From: Hippasteria phrygiana
Taxonomy: Eukaryota; Echinodermata; Asteroidea; Valvatida; Goniasteridae
Reading direction: 5' to 3'
Length of the DNA: 64,000 bases
NCBI GenBank assembly: GCA_037893225.1
Contig: JAZGUH010000276.1
Location: 1,674,001 to 1,738,000, forward strand
Shown: positions 10,387 through 21,972 of the stretch, piece by piece
How the letters are laid out: the number at the start of each line of letters is the position of its first letter
Position numbering within the stretch: the first letter of the stretch is position 1
Position numbers and translations under genes: made by a program
The notes under the pieces: model-generated
Databases searched by the model: none
Seen by the model: the letters and a program-made list of their open reading frames with translations, nothing else
What the model was told of the DNA's origin: nothing

Positions 10387-11131
10387 CGATTGTAGGGTGC
10401 AGGAACCCCCGGCTCTTAAATGGTACTGCCCAGCCGAGTGAACCCCCGGCTCTTAAATGGTACTGCCCAGCCGAGTGGGCAGAGGGCTGACTCTGTGTAC
10501 CCACCCGACCATGGCGGCATGCCTGTCGTCTGAGCCCACATTGTGCAAGGACACGTTGTAAAGTACATAATCATCCGATTTTCCAAAGTTTATAGAATAA
10601 AGTGAACAAAACTTTTCTATCTACAATCATGCTCTATGCTACAATTCACTAAGTTACAAGATGATTATTAAACAAAAGTGGAGAATAAATCTGGGTATTC
10701 TGAGATTTCTGAGACACCAAGAATTTGGAGAAACTAAGTTTATAAGTTCCAATCCCGCTCCTGCCAGTTAAATTTCTTTGTTCACTTTAAAAATTAAGTT
10801 CTAAGTTGAATAAGAATTTACCAACTAAAATCCTTACTACGAATTTGACCATCACTATGGACAGATCATAAAGTTCTGAATTATCATTGAAATGTAGAAT
10901 GTCATGAAGGTAAACTTTGACAGAAAACCAAAAGTTGTCAGAAAGTATCAGATGTACATACCTGAAAAGGAATGGCAGAGGGAGAGCTATGTTGAATATG
11001 CTGGTGACTTAATGCATATATACATGTACTACCATGAACGACCAGCACAGTCAGCCCTCTGTCTGTCCACTCGGCTGCACTCGGCTGGGCAGTACCATTT
11101 AAGAGCCGGGGGTTCCTGTACCCTACAATCG
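10387..11131. mobile_element. TIR element with duplicated end motif
   Basis: Left end CGATTGTAGGGTGCAGGAAC, right end GTTCCTGTACCCTACAATCG, arms about 100 bp. In the left arm the 38-bp block CCCCCGGCTCTTAAATGG...CCGAGTG is present twice in tandem (10405-10478) but once on the right. The ~560-bp interior has no transposase; it includes a tRNA-SINE tail near 10750 and a short open frame without family similarity. Superfamily undetermined. Confidence 0.6.
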
Positions 11132-11403
11132 TCCCGCACTAATCGTCGCCCTCGACGCGTACTACGACTGGCATGAAAAAATAAAGCATGTCACCAGACG
11201 ATCTAAAAGCTGCTGTATGATAGCCTTCAACCTTACGATTTTGGAAAAAACATAATAAACAATGAAATGATGTAATCCTAAAGTAACACTTACTACTAAT
11301 TATAAAGAAGCTTGCGTTACAAACTGGCTGGATGAATAACTATCCTAGTTAACAATTTAACAAACGACAAGCCGTGTATGATTGGTCATTTACACGCCAA
11401 TTT

Positions 11404-11778
11404 AAGGCTGGTTTATAGTCTGTCGCGCGATGGTCGCCGCGACTAAAAATTGACGCGCGATCCTCTCATCACGCAGGGTGTATACTTGACGCGGAAGCAC
11501 CAGCGACTAGTCGCTGAAAGACGCTGGCGACGTCGCTGCAGAGTTCAATCAATTGAACTTTGACATGGTCGCTGACCTCACTTTTTCAATGGGCCAATAT
11601 AATTGCCTGATCGGTAAGAAACGATGAATATGTAAATATGGCACACGCGCTGCGCGTATGCTGCACGTGTGTTTACAAACGTCGCGTGACGACTATAAAC
11701 TGCACAAAAAAGGCCTAGCGTCCAGCGACCATCAGCGTCGGGCGATTTTCATCGCGCGACCGACTATAAACCGGCCTT
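11404..11778. mobile_element. MITE with TTTATAGTC/GACTATAAA ends
   Basis: Begins AAGGCTGGTTTATAGTCTGT and ends CGACTATAAACCGGCCTT, an inverted pair of about 35 bp including TCGCGCGATGG/CATCGCGCGA. The interior is GC-rich and CpG-rich and lacks a transposase. Confidence 0.6.
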
Positions 11779-11789
11779 CACTGGTGGCC

Positions 11790-12112
11790 ATGGGCGGTGA
11801 TCCCGGGGGGACAAGTCCCCCCCCCCCCCCCCCCCAATATTTTTTTGTGGAGGGGACGGCTATTAGCCTTTTAGAGGTATGGCGGACACAATAGGAGGGC
11901 GCTATTTGATTTGGGTAAAACCTGTGTATTTATACCCAAATCAAATAGCGCCCTCCTATTGTGTCCGCCATACCTCTAAAAGGCTAATGGCAGTGTCGCC
12001 CCCAATATTTTCCCATGGGGTCACTTTTACATGCACCAGTGTGCACCAAAACACAAACATCAGCACACATTTTCAAAAGTTTCCCAGGAGACACAAGAGA
12101 CACCAAATACAA
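11790..12112. repeat. Dispersed repeat with G/C homopolymers, filled copy
   Basis: Shares GGGCGGTGATCCCGGGGGG, GAGGGGACGGCTAT, GGCAGTGTC and CAGCACACATTTTCAAAA with 29575-29803 in the same order. Between GGCTAT and TGGCAG this copy contains the 127-bp foldback at 11862-11988, absent from the other copy. Confidence 0.6.
11862..11988. mobile_element. Perfect 56-bp-arm foldback insertion
   Basis: Two perfect 56-bp arms (11862-11917 and 11933-11988) around a 15-nt loop. The ends ATTAGCCTTTTAGAGG / CCTCTAAAAGGCTAAT sit at a TA-type site that is uninterrupted in the paralogue (GGCTATGGCAG near 29648). It is probably a very young MITE or hairpin-type insertion. The arms contain no gene. Confidence 0.75.
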
Positions 12113-12469
12113 AATTTCCGATTACATGATCTCTCTAATAACAGTTGAACTGATTGTGCGTTCTTCCGAAAAAGTATTGGTCAGGGATGGATATGTAATC
12201 TCCAATATTTGTTGTTTGTATTTCAAGAGGTAAGTATAAAGTTTACCTATTTTTAGCACCACCATAGTACTTCGTACGTGGTTGATAACAATAAAACAAA
12301 CTAGACGAACGGTACGGTGTTTGTGGACAAACACAGGACAAACACAGGGCTGTTTCGTTTTTGTGTGTAAAATGTTGTGATTGAAATAAAATTTCAAAAA
12401 TAAAAAGAATCATAGAAAATTAAACGAATACAATAAGGGTGACGTCATTGCACAACTAGCGCGTCAAAG

Positions 12470-13259
12470 TTGTTATTGGTTGTGCGCTTTTTTTGTCCGT
12501 CCCCCCCCCCCCCAACCTTGACGAGAAATCGTCGCCGCTGCTGGTGGCTTACCCTTGGTTGCGCGGCGGGAATGTCGGGGTGGCTGTTGAGGCTCGGCAG
12601 TGTCCCCATCAGTCGCAGACTGTTCTCCGGTGTCACGATGAATCGTGTTTGACTCTGGCTCTTGGGGATCTTTCTGCTCACACTGGGTTTCGTTGGCTTT
12701 GGGGACTGGAGTTTTTGGTGTCGAGGCAGTCTGAGGGGGCAGTGACGGCACTACGGAGTCTGAGCAGTCCGTAGCGGGGCAACTGGTTTTTGTGACTGCC
12801 GTACCCCCCCCCCCCCCCTCCCCCTAGGGCAGCAGTGCAGCCCGAGAAGGCAATTCGCAATGTGAGGGGGCGTATGTCGTGCAAGAAAGTGACTTGGTGT
12901 CATCTGTCACCACTTTGGGAGCCCAAGTTAGAATCTTGCCCCTCAAGGAGTCGCTGCTGGATGGAGAAGTTGTGCTGTCGTTGGAAGGGGTTTCTTCTAC
13001 CGACTGGGCAGTCTGCTTGAAATGTATCTCCCGTGGGCAATGCTTGAGCTCTGTCCGATGAAAAACCTTCTCCCGCCCAGATGCGTTGCACACGACATAC
13101 ACTGGTTGGCCCTCGTGGTCGGCCGGTGACCATGTAATAAGGCTCCGGCTCCCAGTAGTACTGAATCTTGGCTCTCCCTCGTTTTGCCCGGTCTCGACCC
13201 CGGTTTAACGGCCGTTCGAAGATGTCTTGGCCGTGTTTGGCCTTCCTGGTGGCGGCGTT
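12470..13259 (-). pseudogene. Ty3/gypsy integrase C-terminus, distal part of a split element
   Basis: On the minus strand from 13259: a basic stretch, then AKIQYYWEPEPYYMVTGRPR and, in a neighbouring frame, VYVVCNASGREKVFHRTELK, the GPY/F-type C-terminal region and tail of a vertebrate/deuterostome-style gypsy polyprotein. Frames shift several times and a C run interrupts it near 12810. It continues the integrase at 18841-19350; the two halves were separated by the 5.6-kb element at 13260-18834. The part after 12530 recurs at 32876-32990. Confidence 0.6.
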
Positions 13260-15133
13260 AGTAGTTTAGGAGGAGCAAGCTCCACCTGAGAGAGAGGGTC
13301 GTGAGGATCAAACGGATCAGGGGGGCGTGGTCACTTGAGGGGGGGGGGGTCACTTTGAGGGAGAGGAGGAGGGAGTGTGGTGGTGGAGGAGGAGGGAGGG
13401 TAGTGTTGGTGATGGAGGAGGAGGGCTGGGGCTGACACGGCTACACATGTTGACGGGTTGAGTGACGTCATCAGCATGACGTCACAGATAAGATCGGGCA
13501 AGTCCAGGAGGAACAATGGGACAGCTCCGGACATGACAAGTAACAAATCGCAACGGTTATTGCGCTCTGACTGGTTGTTTCAAAGACCGAAACATTCTAA
13601 CCAGTGGTTCTTTTAAAAGATGATGATCGTATAACTTCATTTGCTTGCTGCTGCATGCTCGTTCAGACAACCAGGTAAAAAGGTAAAAAGCACTCGCAAA
13701 CATCAACGAACTGGAAACGGAGTCACTTCGGAGAGAAAATTCAAAGCTGTAAGTCTTTGACGCATTATTATATTTAAATATATTAATATAACTTGTTTAA
13801 AATTATTTTTAAACATCTAGAAAACGTGAAGAGTGTGTTAACAGGCTACTGTAGTTCCCCAATATAATTCAACAAACTTAGAAACGTACCGTGTAATACT
13901 TGAACGGGCTAAACCTTTCCTCAGACGGCGCAATTTACCTCGGTCACTTCACTCTCAAAGAAAACATCAGCCAGTGCTGTTGGCGGTAATGTACTGGCCA
14001 GCGCCTGTACGGGCACAAGTTACTTCCTTTCCCCAGACGACATAATTAACATTGGTCACTCCACTCTCATAGAAAACATGTAGGCTGTATTAGTGTGTAA
14101 TACGTAGTAAATGAGCGGGCTTATTATTCTCAGATCACATAATTGACCTTGGTTACCCCCCACTCTCATAGAAAACATAGGCTGTAAGTGGTCGTGTGCG
14201 CAACGGTAAACATTGCACAGTACACAGCCGGGCTTATCCTCAGACGACATAATTGGAACCGGTCACTCGACTCAAAGTCACAACAGTATAAGGGAAACAT
14301 GATTACGGAATTAAGGAACACGTGTACGTTAATTGATAATTTTATTACTTGGGTAAGTATAATGTGTTAGTAGATAAGAGTATAAACAAACTAGCACGGG
14401 GGTGTCCTGACCGTGAGGGGATGTCGCAATGTAAATAAATAAAGGAGCTGTTTGTCTTGTAGGCCTATTTCTTGAATGAACGCATTTTTTTATGTGAAAT
14501 GTACGCGGTATGGCTTAATCGTAGGAATATATTTTGTATGTATTGTATGATTTTTATTTATGTATATACTGTATAAGGTATTGGGGATGGTGCTTACTGC
14601 TATAGAGGAACGTACGTATCCAAAATACATACGAGCATAATAATAATCAATTAAAGTAATACAGTACAGTGAAAAGTGTACAGAAATATAGTACCGATGA
14701 GAATAAGAATCATAAGCAATACAGTAAGAAATACATATACGTAGACATCGAAGGATGGTAAACAAGTACTGCACAAGTTCGGTCCTTCAAGTATAGTCTT
14801 CCCATCCGAAATTCGCGGTGATTTTGAACGACTCCATGCAGGCAATCATCGTTAGGGGCGCTAATAATGAGCTTTGCATCATCGGACTGCCAATTCGAAA
14901 CTTTAAGCATAATATGCAGTCCGGCTGACCATGCTGACATACAACAAACTACTACAACCATGGTTTTATTCCTCCATGCTACAACTATTCCTTGACGGAA
15001 ACCTGTCACATTATTAGCCTTTGTTCCCAAACGAGGAAGCGAGGTGGTGTAAAAAAATATATATATTTAAAAAAAATAATGAATTCCTACGCACGTATGA
15101 TTTTGTAACCCATTACAAATTGCACCTAAGGCA
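13260..15133. repeat. Left terminal inverted repeat of the 5.6-kb element
   Basis: Inverted copy of 16940-18834 with few visible mismatches and small indels (for instance C-run length near 13350). It contains the GGAGCAAGCTCC hairpin at the tip, a block of four ~100-bp tandem units (13921-14285), and an open but ATG-less frame with GIVVAWRNKT at 14710-15030 that is preserved in both arms with a few substitutions. The homology stops at CCTAAGGCA, just before the exon-like start of the central gene. Confidence 0.85.
13921..14285. repeat. Subterminal tandem repeats (4 units of about 100 bp)
   Basis: Degenerate units starting near 13921, 14034, 14131 and 14233 share CAGACGACATAATT, then GGTCACTCCACTCTCATAG, then GAAAACAT and often GGGCTTAT. 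The mirror block lies at about 17815-18175. Repeats of this sort inside long TIRs are typical binding sites for replication or transposition proteins; that role is inference. Confidence 0.6.
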
Positions 15134-15134
15134 G

Positions 15135-15955
15135 TCAAACCCCATGCTTGTCACCAATGTAACAAAAGCTTTGGACGGAGATATAACCTACGCAGGCATA
15201 CAGGAAATGTACATGCTGAAGAGGAATCTACAATGAATCAAGTTGACGATGATCTTGAAACTGAAGCTATTCAATCTGAAAATTGTGACGTGTATAATTC
15301 TGAACCTGTTTTTAGAAAGCGTAGATTTGAAGATTCAGAAATAGAAAACTGTGAAACTGAATCTACGCAGGATGAAGACGAAGATTTCGAGGAAAAAGAT
15401 TCGGAATCCGAAACGGAGGTAGAAGATAACGAATTATCGGATGAAGATGAGTCTAGTTCTGAAGATTCAGAAATAGAAAACTGTGAAACTGGATCTACGC
15501 AGGATGAAGACGAAGATTTCGAAGAAAATGATTCGGAATCCGAAACGGAGGCAGAAGATGACGAAATATTGCATGAAGATGCGTCTAGTTCTGAATTGAA
15601 AGACAATGCCGCTTATCTAGACTGGTTGGAAGAGGCCAAAGAAGCCACTGAAGAGATGTGGAATGAAAAATGTGAAAAGTACGTCAACTGTGGTATGGGT
15701 GAAGATCAAGCCAAGGAAAAAGCCAATAGAAAGACCCTTTGGGCAGTTAAACGAATCTTTGTCAACACCTACAAGGATTTTTTGTCAAGTTACCTACATC
15801 TGAAAGATAGTGATACTCATCAAGATATTGTGGAAGATCTCGAAGAAAAAGTAAATAAGGGTCTGGAAGTAAACAAAGCCCTGAACAGAGTAATGTCTAA
15901 ACACCAGGCCAAATTTGACGGACTGTTCCAACAAGATGAAGAGGAACTTGAATAG
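15135..15955 (+). CDS. C2H2 zinc-finger / acidic protein of the 5.6-kb element
   Basis: Open from an AG acceptor at 15133-15134 (no ATG before the finger) to a stop at 15953-15955; the first ATG is at 15233, giving a 240-aa form that lacks the finger. Just upstream the frame reads ACHQCNKSFGRRYNLRRHTG then NVH: a C2H2 finger C-x2-C-x12-H-x4-H. Next come two copies of an acidic ~38-aa unit containing EDSEIENCET and STQDEDEDFEE, then a helical charged C-terminal part (LDWLEEAKEATEEMWNEKCE ... YKDFLSSYLHLKDS ... SKHQAKFDGLF). This suggests a nuclear DNA-binding and acidic-interaction protein. I do not recognise the family. It is the only gene in the element and lies in the unique centre between the TIRs. 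Confidence 0.6.
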
Positions 15956-16939
15956 CGAGGAAGACAGTGATGATTAAAGACTAATAGTTTCAGAAAGACT
16001 ATTGTAATTTTTAAATAATCTAGTAGTGCCTTTGGTAGAAAAGAAAATAATATATAAAATAGTCACCTCTGTTAGTCACTCTTACAGTAATCCAGTTACA
16101 TTGAGGACACTGACGATTTAACTGCGAAGAAAGACATTGTGAGAATAAAAAACTAAACAGAAAAAGACAAATCAAAATAGTTTTCTAACTGGTAGAGTAT
16201 ATAGACACCGTTGATGTGACGGGCATGATAAGTTTATTCTTCTGGAAAATGTATGTACATGTCGTTAACATTTTTATTATCCTCCAACGTTCATTTTAAC
16301 AGTAATTAAAATGAAGATACTGTATAAGGAACAAAATTGACTCGAACATTCACAAAATAACTGTGTTGTACCTCCAAACATATTTGATTTCCAGTATTTT
16401 TTATATGGGGATTCTTCTTAAAGTATATGTGCATTTTTTCCTTGGTTATTGATACTTAAGAAATTGTGAGTTTCTTTCATACAGTGATTTGTATCGGTTA
16501 TCCTTTCATTGATGTTACGTACATAAAAAAAAAAAAAAAAAAAGTGTATTAAAAATGTATTCAGAGTTAAATGTGTTCTTTTATCTTTAGGCCTACTTTT
16601 TTGTTTCCTTTTTTTTGTGTTTGCCTAAAGTGGTTTTTGTATGATGTTTATTATTCTTCTTCTTATCATTATACTGTACAAAGGTCCCATATACATGCAG
16701 CGTGACATGAAACATATACAGGTCTCCCGTGTTTTATCCGTTTTAACGGCTATGTTTACGCGTATAATTAAAAAAGGAAACTTTCTTTAATTGTTTTTTT
16801 CTTTTCTTTTTTAAAACAAAATCCGTGTCTACCGAAACAAAACCAAACAAAACCTGAATAAAACAAAACCTGAAAACTCGGATAAGTTGGGATGAAACAA
16901 CTTGATGAGGCGCGAGTACAGTTAAACTGAATGAGATAA
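15956..16939. other. Non-coding part of the 5.6-kb element's centre
   Basis: AT-rich, with an A run at about 16516-16534 and T-rich runs. No open frame of note and no RNA gene. It presumably holds the 3' UTR of the zinc-finger gene. Confidence 0.5.
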
Positions 16940-18834
16940 TGCCTTAGGTGCAATTTGTAATGGGTTACAAAATCATACGTGCGTAGGAATTCATTATTTT
17001 TTTTTTAATATATATATTTTTTTACACCACCTCGCTTCCTCGTTTGGGAACAAAGGCTAATAATGTGACAGGTTTCCGTCGAGGAATAGTTGTAGCATGG
17101 AGGAATAAAACCATGGTTGTAGTAGTTTGTTGTATGTCAGCATGGTCAGACGGACTGCACATTCTGCTTAAAGTTTCGAATTGGCAATCCGATGATGCAA
17201 AGCTCATTATTAGCGCCCCTAACGATGATTGCCTGCATGGAGTCGTTCAAAATCACCGCGAATTTCGAATGGGAAGACTATACTTGAAGGACCGAACTTG
17301 TGCAGTACTTGTTTACCATCCTTCGATGTCTACGTATATGTATTTCTTACTGTATTGCTTATGATTCTTATTCTCATCGGTACTATATTTCTGTACACTT
17401 TTCACTGTACTGTATATGTACGTGTATTACTTTAATTGATTAGTATTATGCTCGTATGTATTTTGGATACGTACGTTCCTCTATTTATTTTAGCAGTAAG
17501 CACCATCCCCAATACCTTATACAGTATATACATAAATAAAAATCATACAATACATACAAAATATATTCCTACGATTAAGCCATACCGCGTACATTTCACA
17601 TAAAAAAAATGCGTTCATTCAAGAAATACAAGACAAACAGCTCCTTTATTTATTTACATTGCGACATCCCCTCACGGTCAGGACACCCCCGTGCTAGTTT
17701 GTTTATACTCTTATCTACTAACACATTTACTTACCCAAGTAATAAAATTATCAATTAACGTACACACCTGTTCCTTAATTCCGTAATCAGGTTTCCCTTA
17801 CTGTTGTGACTTTGAGTCGAGTGACCGGTTCCAATTATGTCGTCTAAGGATAAGCCCGGCTGTGTACTGTGCAATGTTTACCGTTGCGCACACGACCACT
17901 TACAGCCTATGTTTTCTATGAGAGTGGGGGGTAACCAAGGTCAATTATGTGATCTGAGAATAATAAGCCCGCTCATTTACTACGTATTACACACTAATAC
18001 AGCCTACATGTTTTCTATGAGAGTGGAGTGACCAATGTTAATTATGTCGTCTGGGGAAAGGAAGTAACTTGTGCCCGTACAGGCGCTGGCCAGTACATTA
18101 CCGCCAACAGCACTGGCTGATGTTTTCTTTGAGAGTGAAGTGACCGAGGTGAATTGCGCCGTCTGAGGAAAGGTTTAGCCCGTTCAAGTATTACACGGTA
18201 CGTTTCTAAGTTTGTTGAATTATATTGGGGAACTACAGTAGCCTGTTAACACACTCTTCACGTTTTCTAGATGTTTAAAAATAATTTTAAACAAGTTATA
18301 TTAATATATTTAAATATAATAATGCGTCAAAGACTTACAGCTTTGAATTTTCTCTCCGAAGTGACTCCGTTTCCAGTTCGTTGATGTTTGCGAGTGCTTT
18401 TTACCTTTTTACCTGGTTGTCTGAACGAGCATGCAGCAGCAAGCAAATGAAGTTATACGATCATCATCTTTTAAAAGAACCACTGGTTAGAATGTTTCGG
18501 TCTTTGAAACAACCAATCAGAGCGCAATAACCGTTGCGATTTGTTACTTGTCATGTCCGGAGCTGTCCCATTGTTCCTCCTGGACTTGCCCGATCTTATC
18601 TGTGACGTCATGCTGATGACGTCACTCAACCCGTCAACATGTGTAGCCATGTCAGCCCCAGCCCTCCTCCTCCATCACCAACACTAACACTATACCCTCC
18701 CTCCTCCTCCACCACCACACTCCCTCCTCCTCTCCCTCAAAGTGACCCCCCCCCCTCAAGTGACCACGCCCCCCTGATCCGTTTGATCCTCACGACCCTT
18801 TCTCTCAGGTGGAGCTTGCTCCTCCTAAACTACT
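16940..18834. repeat. Right terminal inverted repeat of the 5.6-kb element
   Basis: Mirror of 13260-15133. Differences I can see include several point changes in the conserved open stretch at 17044-17364 and a few single-base changes in the pyrimidine-rich tip (18660-18770). The outermost bases are CCTCCTAAACTACT, followed by the GGCGTT duplication. Confidence 0.85.
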
Positions 18835-19350
18835 GGCGTTCTTATCTATGTTGGCAGCTGCTGCTTCCCGAGCTCGCTCCATGTGTTTGCAGCAGTGGCG
18901 TATCCAGCGGGGGGCGGGGGCAACTTGCCCCCCCCCCCCCCGGCGGAATTTGAGGCGTCGTAAAAATACAAAAGAATATAGTGTTTTTGCGACGGTTTTA
19001 AGACGGTTCAGACGTTGTTTGCCCTCCCTGGCACAAAAAGCTGGATACGCTAACTTTGCAGTACTGCTGCACATACTCATGAGGGTATCTCCACACACTC
19101 GTGGGTGGTCCACACCCAGGAGAAGGTGCTGAGGAAGCCTAGCCGTCCTACCAAGCATCAGATACGTGGGCTCGTAGCCTGTGGTCGAATGTGGGGAGTT
19201 ATTGTACCAAGTCACGAGGTGGGAAAGATCGAGTGTCAGTCCATCTGACCTTCTTCTCAGCCGGAAGCTGAGTGAACAAAGCTCTTGCACCAACCTGGCC
19301 TCAAAGCATTTCCCATTGTCAGAGTGCAGAACGCTTCCCGAACGGGGCAA
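18835..19350 (-). pseudogene. Ty3/gypsy integrase core, proximal part of a split element
   Basis: The minus frame starts with SVLHSDNGKCFEARLVQELC (around the second catalytic Asp), then jumps to LSHLVTWYNNSPHSTTGYEP and YLMLGRTARLPQHLLLGV, and ends HMERAREAAAANIDKNA at the insertion point of the 5.6-kb element. The segment with the catalytic Glu is deleted between the first two blocks. A separate insertion with a CGTATCCAGCGGGGGG-type end and G/C runs occupies about 18890-19015. Nonfunctional. Confidence 0.65.
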
Positions 19351-19574
19351 TTTGTTTCATTCGGTAGGTCCAAAAAAATTATTTTGAACCTACGCAAAAT
19401 AATTCTCGGCCTCGCCGAATGTCATTCCGAATGAGCACGAACTGGCCAAACCTTCCTAGAACATGACGAACGCTCCTCGAACCCACCTCGAACCAAAAAC
19501 GAATGTCAAGAATTTTATTCGAGAAACGTTCGGAGCTCATTCTTTTTGGTGTGACAGCGGCTTAAGGGACGAGG

Positions 19575-20450
19575 GCCTGGTGCCTGTTTGTTTGTTTGTT
19601 TGTGTTTATTTGACAATTTCCACGGATAATTAAAAGACAAACAATAAATATCAAAATTATATTAAATATAATGAAAAAACAAACAAAAACACATAATCCG
19701 AGGGGTTGTCGAGGATGACACAAAAAACTGCGAGCAGCTTATTTCCATTGTGGTCCTTTACTCATACAAATACACAAGTTAAAAATACTACATAATACTA
19801 AATCAATTGCACATGAAATGTTACAGACCAAATTCAATTAAAAGAAAATCAAGTAGTTGTGACCAACTTCACATTTAAAATATCACTCCAACTGGAACAA
19901 ATCAGACAAAAACAACAAAACGACCACGTCACCCAACAACAAACAAGGCCTCCTCTTGACTGTGTAATTCTTCAAAATAATGCCTTTTCACAGCCTTCTT
20001 AAAATTAAATAACGATAAATGTGTATTTCTTAAGTTTATGGGAAGTTTGTTCCATAGTTTAGCCCCTAAACTCGAAAAGAACACTGACCGTAACTGCGAT
20101 GATGTGGGATGACAAAAGAATAATGGTTATAGAACGGGTATTGTGAGAATGAAGTACTACTTGTCAACTGGAAAAGATTTGATAGATATTCTGGAGCTTT
20201 GGCAGTCAAGACACGGAACATAAGGCACATTTTCAGTTGATCAACACGGTTTTGAATTGGGAGCCATCCAACTTGTTTAAAATGATCTACTGTTAGATGA
20301 GTCCTCAGTTTAAGATTAAGAACTAATCGTATCAACATATTTTGAGAAGTTTGCAGTTTTGTTTTAGTATGTTTAGTCAAACGATCAAACCAAAATGATG
20401 AACAATAATCGAATACGACTGTTACGAATACGACAAGCAATAAGAAACAG
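19575..20450 (-). mobile_element. LINE C-terminal fragment, second family
   Basis: The minus frame 20066-20440 reads VVFDYCSSFWFDRLTKHTKT, VDHFKQVGWLPIQNRVDQLK, MCLMFRVLTAKAPEYLSNLF and SYGQCSFRV, the typical C-terminal part after RT in CR1/L2/Rex-like LINEs. It continues toward a 3' UTR with an AC/GTTT-rich end near 19586. No RT core is present. Confidence 0.7.
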
Positions 20451-20479
20451 AAGTTCCTGACATTTATGAGTTTGGTTCT

Positions 20480-21160
20480 TTCAGGGGAAGTGGGAGGGGG
20501 GGGGGGGGGGGTGCACTGTTCACTTCAGCCGAGTTATGAATGTTGGAAACATGATTAAACACGTCACAGAATCTGTTGAAACAATCCTGATGGTGAAAAG
20601 TTACAATGATACATTTATGGCTGCATGTTTAAAGGAATAAGGGTGGTAAAGGTACAAAATTTGTCATCAAAATTCTGAATGTCAAGGACAGTCACTGTCA
20701 AATTTCTCAACTAGTTGGGAATAGTTGAAGGTGGGAAAGATGATAGGATCAACATTGAAGCAGCATTCAACCCTGTTTTGAGGAACGTCTGGAGATCACT
20801 GGGGACATCTCAAAGCTGCAGCTCCCAAAACCAAAAATTCATGACAACCAGTTCCAAAATCTGACATTTTAAGCAAACTGTAAATTTGAATTAAATAAAA
20901 GTTAAAAGGAAACATGAGGATTTCTTTTTAAAAAATTAATTTTGGAGGAAAAACAAAGATTCAACACACAATAAACTTGTGTGAGAATTTTGAGTCAAGT
21001 TCATAATCATGGGCTAGCCGATCTTCGAGCCATTTGCCATTTTTAAACAAGACAACTAGACAACTTGGGACTTGAAGCCTTTCTTTAGCACTGTTTGATG
21101 GTGGTCACTGCTGTTTAATGCTTCAATCATTGTATGTAGAAAATACAATTTGTATAGTCT
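20480..21160. other. No recognisable feature
   Basis: AT-rich sequence after the LINE fragment with a G run at about 20498-20511. No frame with family similarity and no clear repeat ends. Confidence 0.4.
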
Positions 21161-21239
21161 CTAATTATTTCGCTAAAAACGATTTAAATTACAACCCCCA
21201 CCAATAAATATAAAATATAATTGCAATGGGAGAATTTCA

Positions 21240-21383
21240 GAAGCTTGGTGGCGGTAAACCTAACGATCCCACGTGACCGGTAAAATATTGTTTACGTCAC
21301 GTTTAAGCTAGTCAGGGCATGCTAAAATTGACGCAAACAATAGCAGACTGGTCATGTGGGACCGGTATGTTTGCCGTCACCAA
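21240..21383. mobile_element. Short MITE, copy 1 (pair with 23308-23450)
   Basis: Left arm CTTGGTGGCGGTAAACCTAA..CCCACGTGACCGGT, right arm inverted (ACCGGTATGTTTGCCGTCACCAA). The flanks are also duplicated at 23221-23450, so the pair may be a segmental duplication and not two independent insertions. Confidence 0.45.
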
Positions 21384-21972
21384 TTAAAGACCAACTAAAA
21401 CGCTAAAAATAAATTGACTTTTTGGACTTATCTGATAGTTTATGCCTCCCCAAAACTAATGTAACAAGTTTCATGATTCTGAAAAAACAAAAAGAAATGT
21501 TTTTGAGCCTTTTCCTTCTGAGCCACTTTGACTCGATTCAGAAAAGGCCGAGGTCAACTGCATGCCGTATCGCGCGAGTGATGACGTATACGTGTAGAAA
21601 CATATGACGTCACTGTATTATACGACAATGTTTTACGTAGAGTCTGTACGTATTTTTTTTTGTCTAAGGCTAGTATTACTTGCTGTGCTTTTTGCACATG
21701 ATTCAGGTGTAACACTACGGTCAACATATTTTAAAGTGTTGACATCTTTGTGAGACACATTTAGAATTGGGGTTGTAGGCTTGTTCTTGCTGAAAAGCTA
21801 GTTATGGGTCCTACTTTCCTTTGTTTGCAGTCGGCTTTTATTGGGACCTGCGCGGTGAGTTGTGTGTGAGCTGATGCTATACTCTAGTCTGGCGACTTTG
21901 CTTATACAGCCCACATAAGGACCCGCACCTTCTCGGAACTATACACACAATTTCTGTTATAAGGTACCAGAC

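Larger units (their letters stand above)
13260..18834. mobile_element. 5.6-kb long-TIR element, Polinton/Maverick-like ends
   Basis: Ends AGTAGTTTAGGAGGAGC / GCTCCTCCTAAACTACT with a perfect 6-bp duplication GGCGTT (13254-13259 and 18835-18840). The TIRs are about 1.88 kb (13260-15133 and 16940-18834) around a 1.8-kb unique centre with one gene. A 6-bp target duplication, 5'-AG ends and long TIRs with internal tandem repeats are the structural hallmarks of Polintons, but no polymerase, integrase, ATPase or capsid gene is present, so this would be a non-autonomous derivative. It sits inside a gypsy integrase, giving a clean insertion point. Family assignment is inference from structure. Confidence 0.7.

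Noticed and set aside
15271..15606. Serine-rich 111-aa protein on the minus strand
   Set aside because: Antisense shadow of the acidic, duplicated part of the zinc-finger gene.
14710..17364. 106-aa proteins in both TIR arms of the 5.6-kb element
   Set aside because: They start at non-ATG codons and contain no domain; retained here only as a conserved stretch of the TIR.
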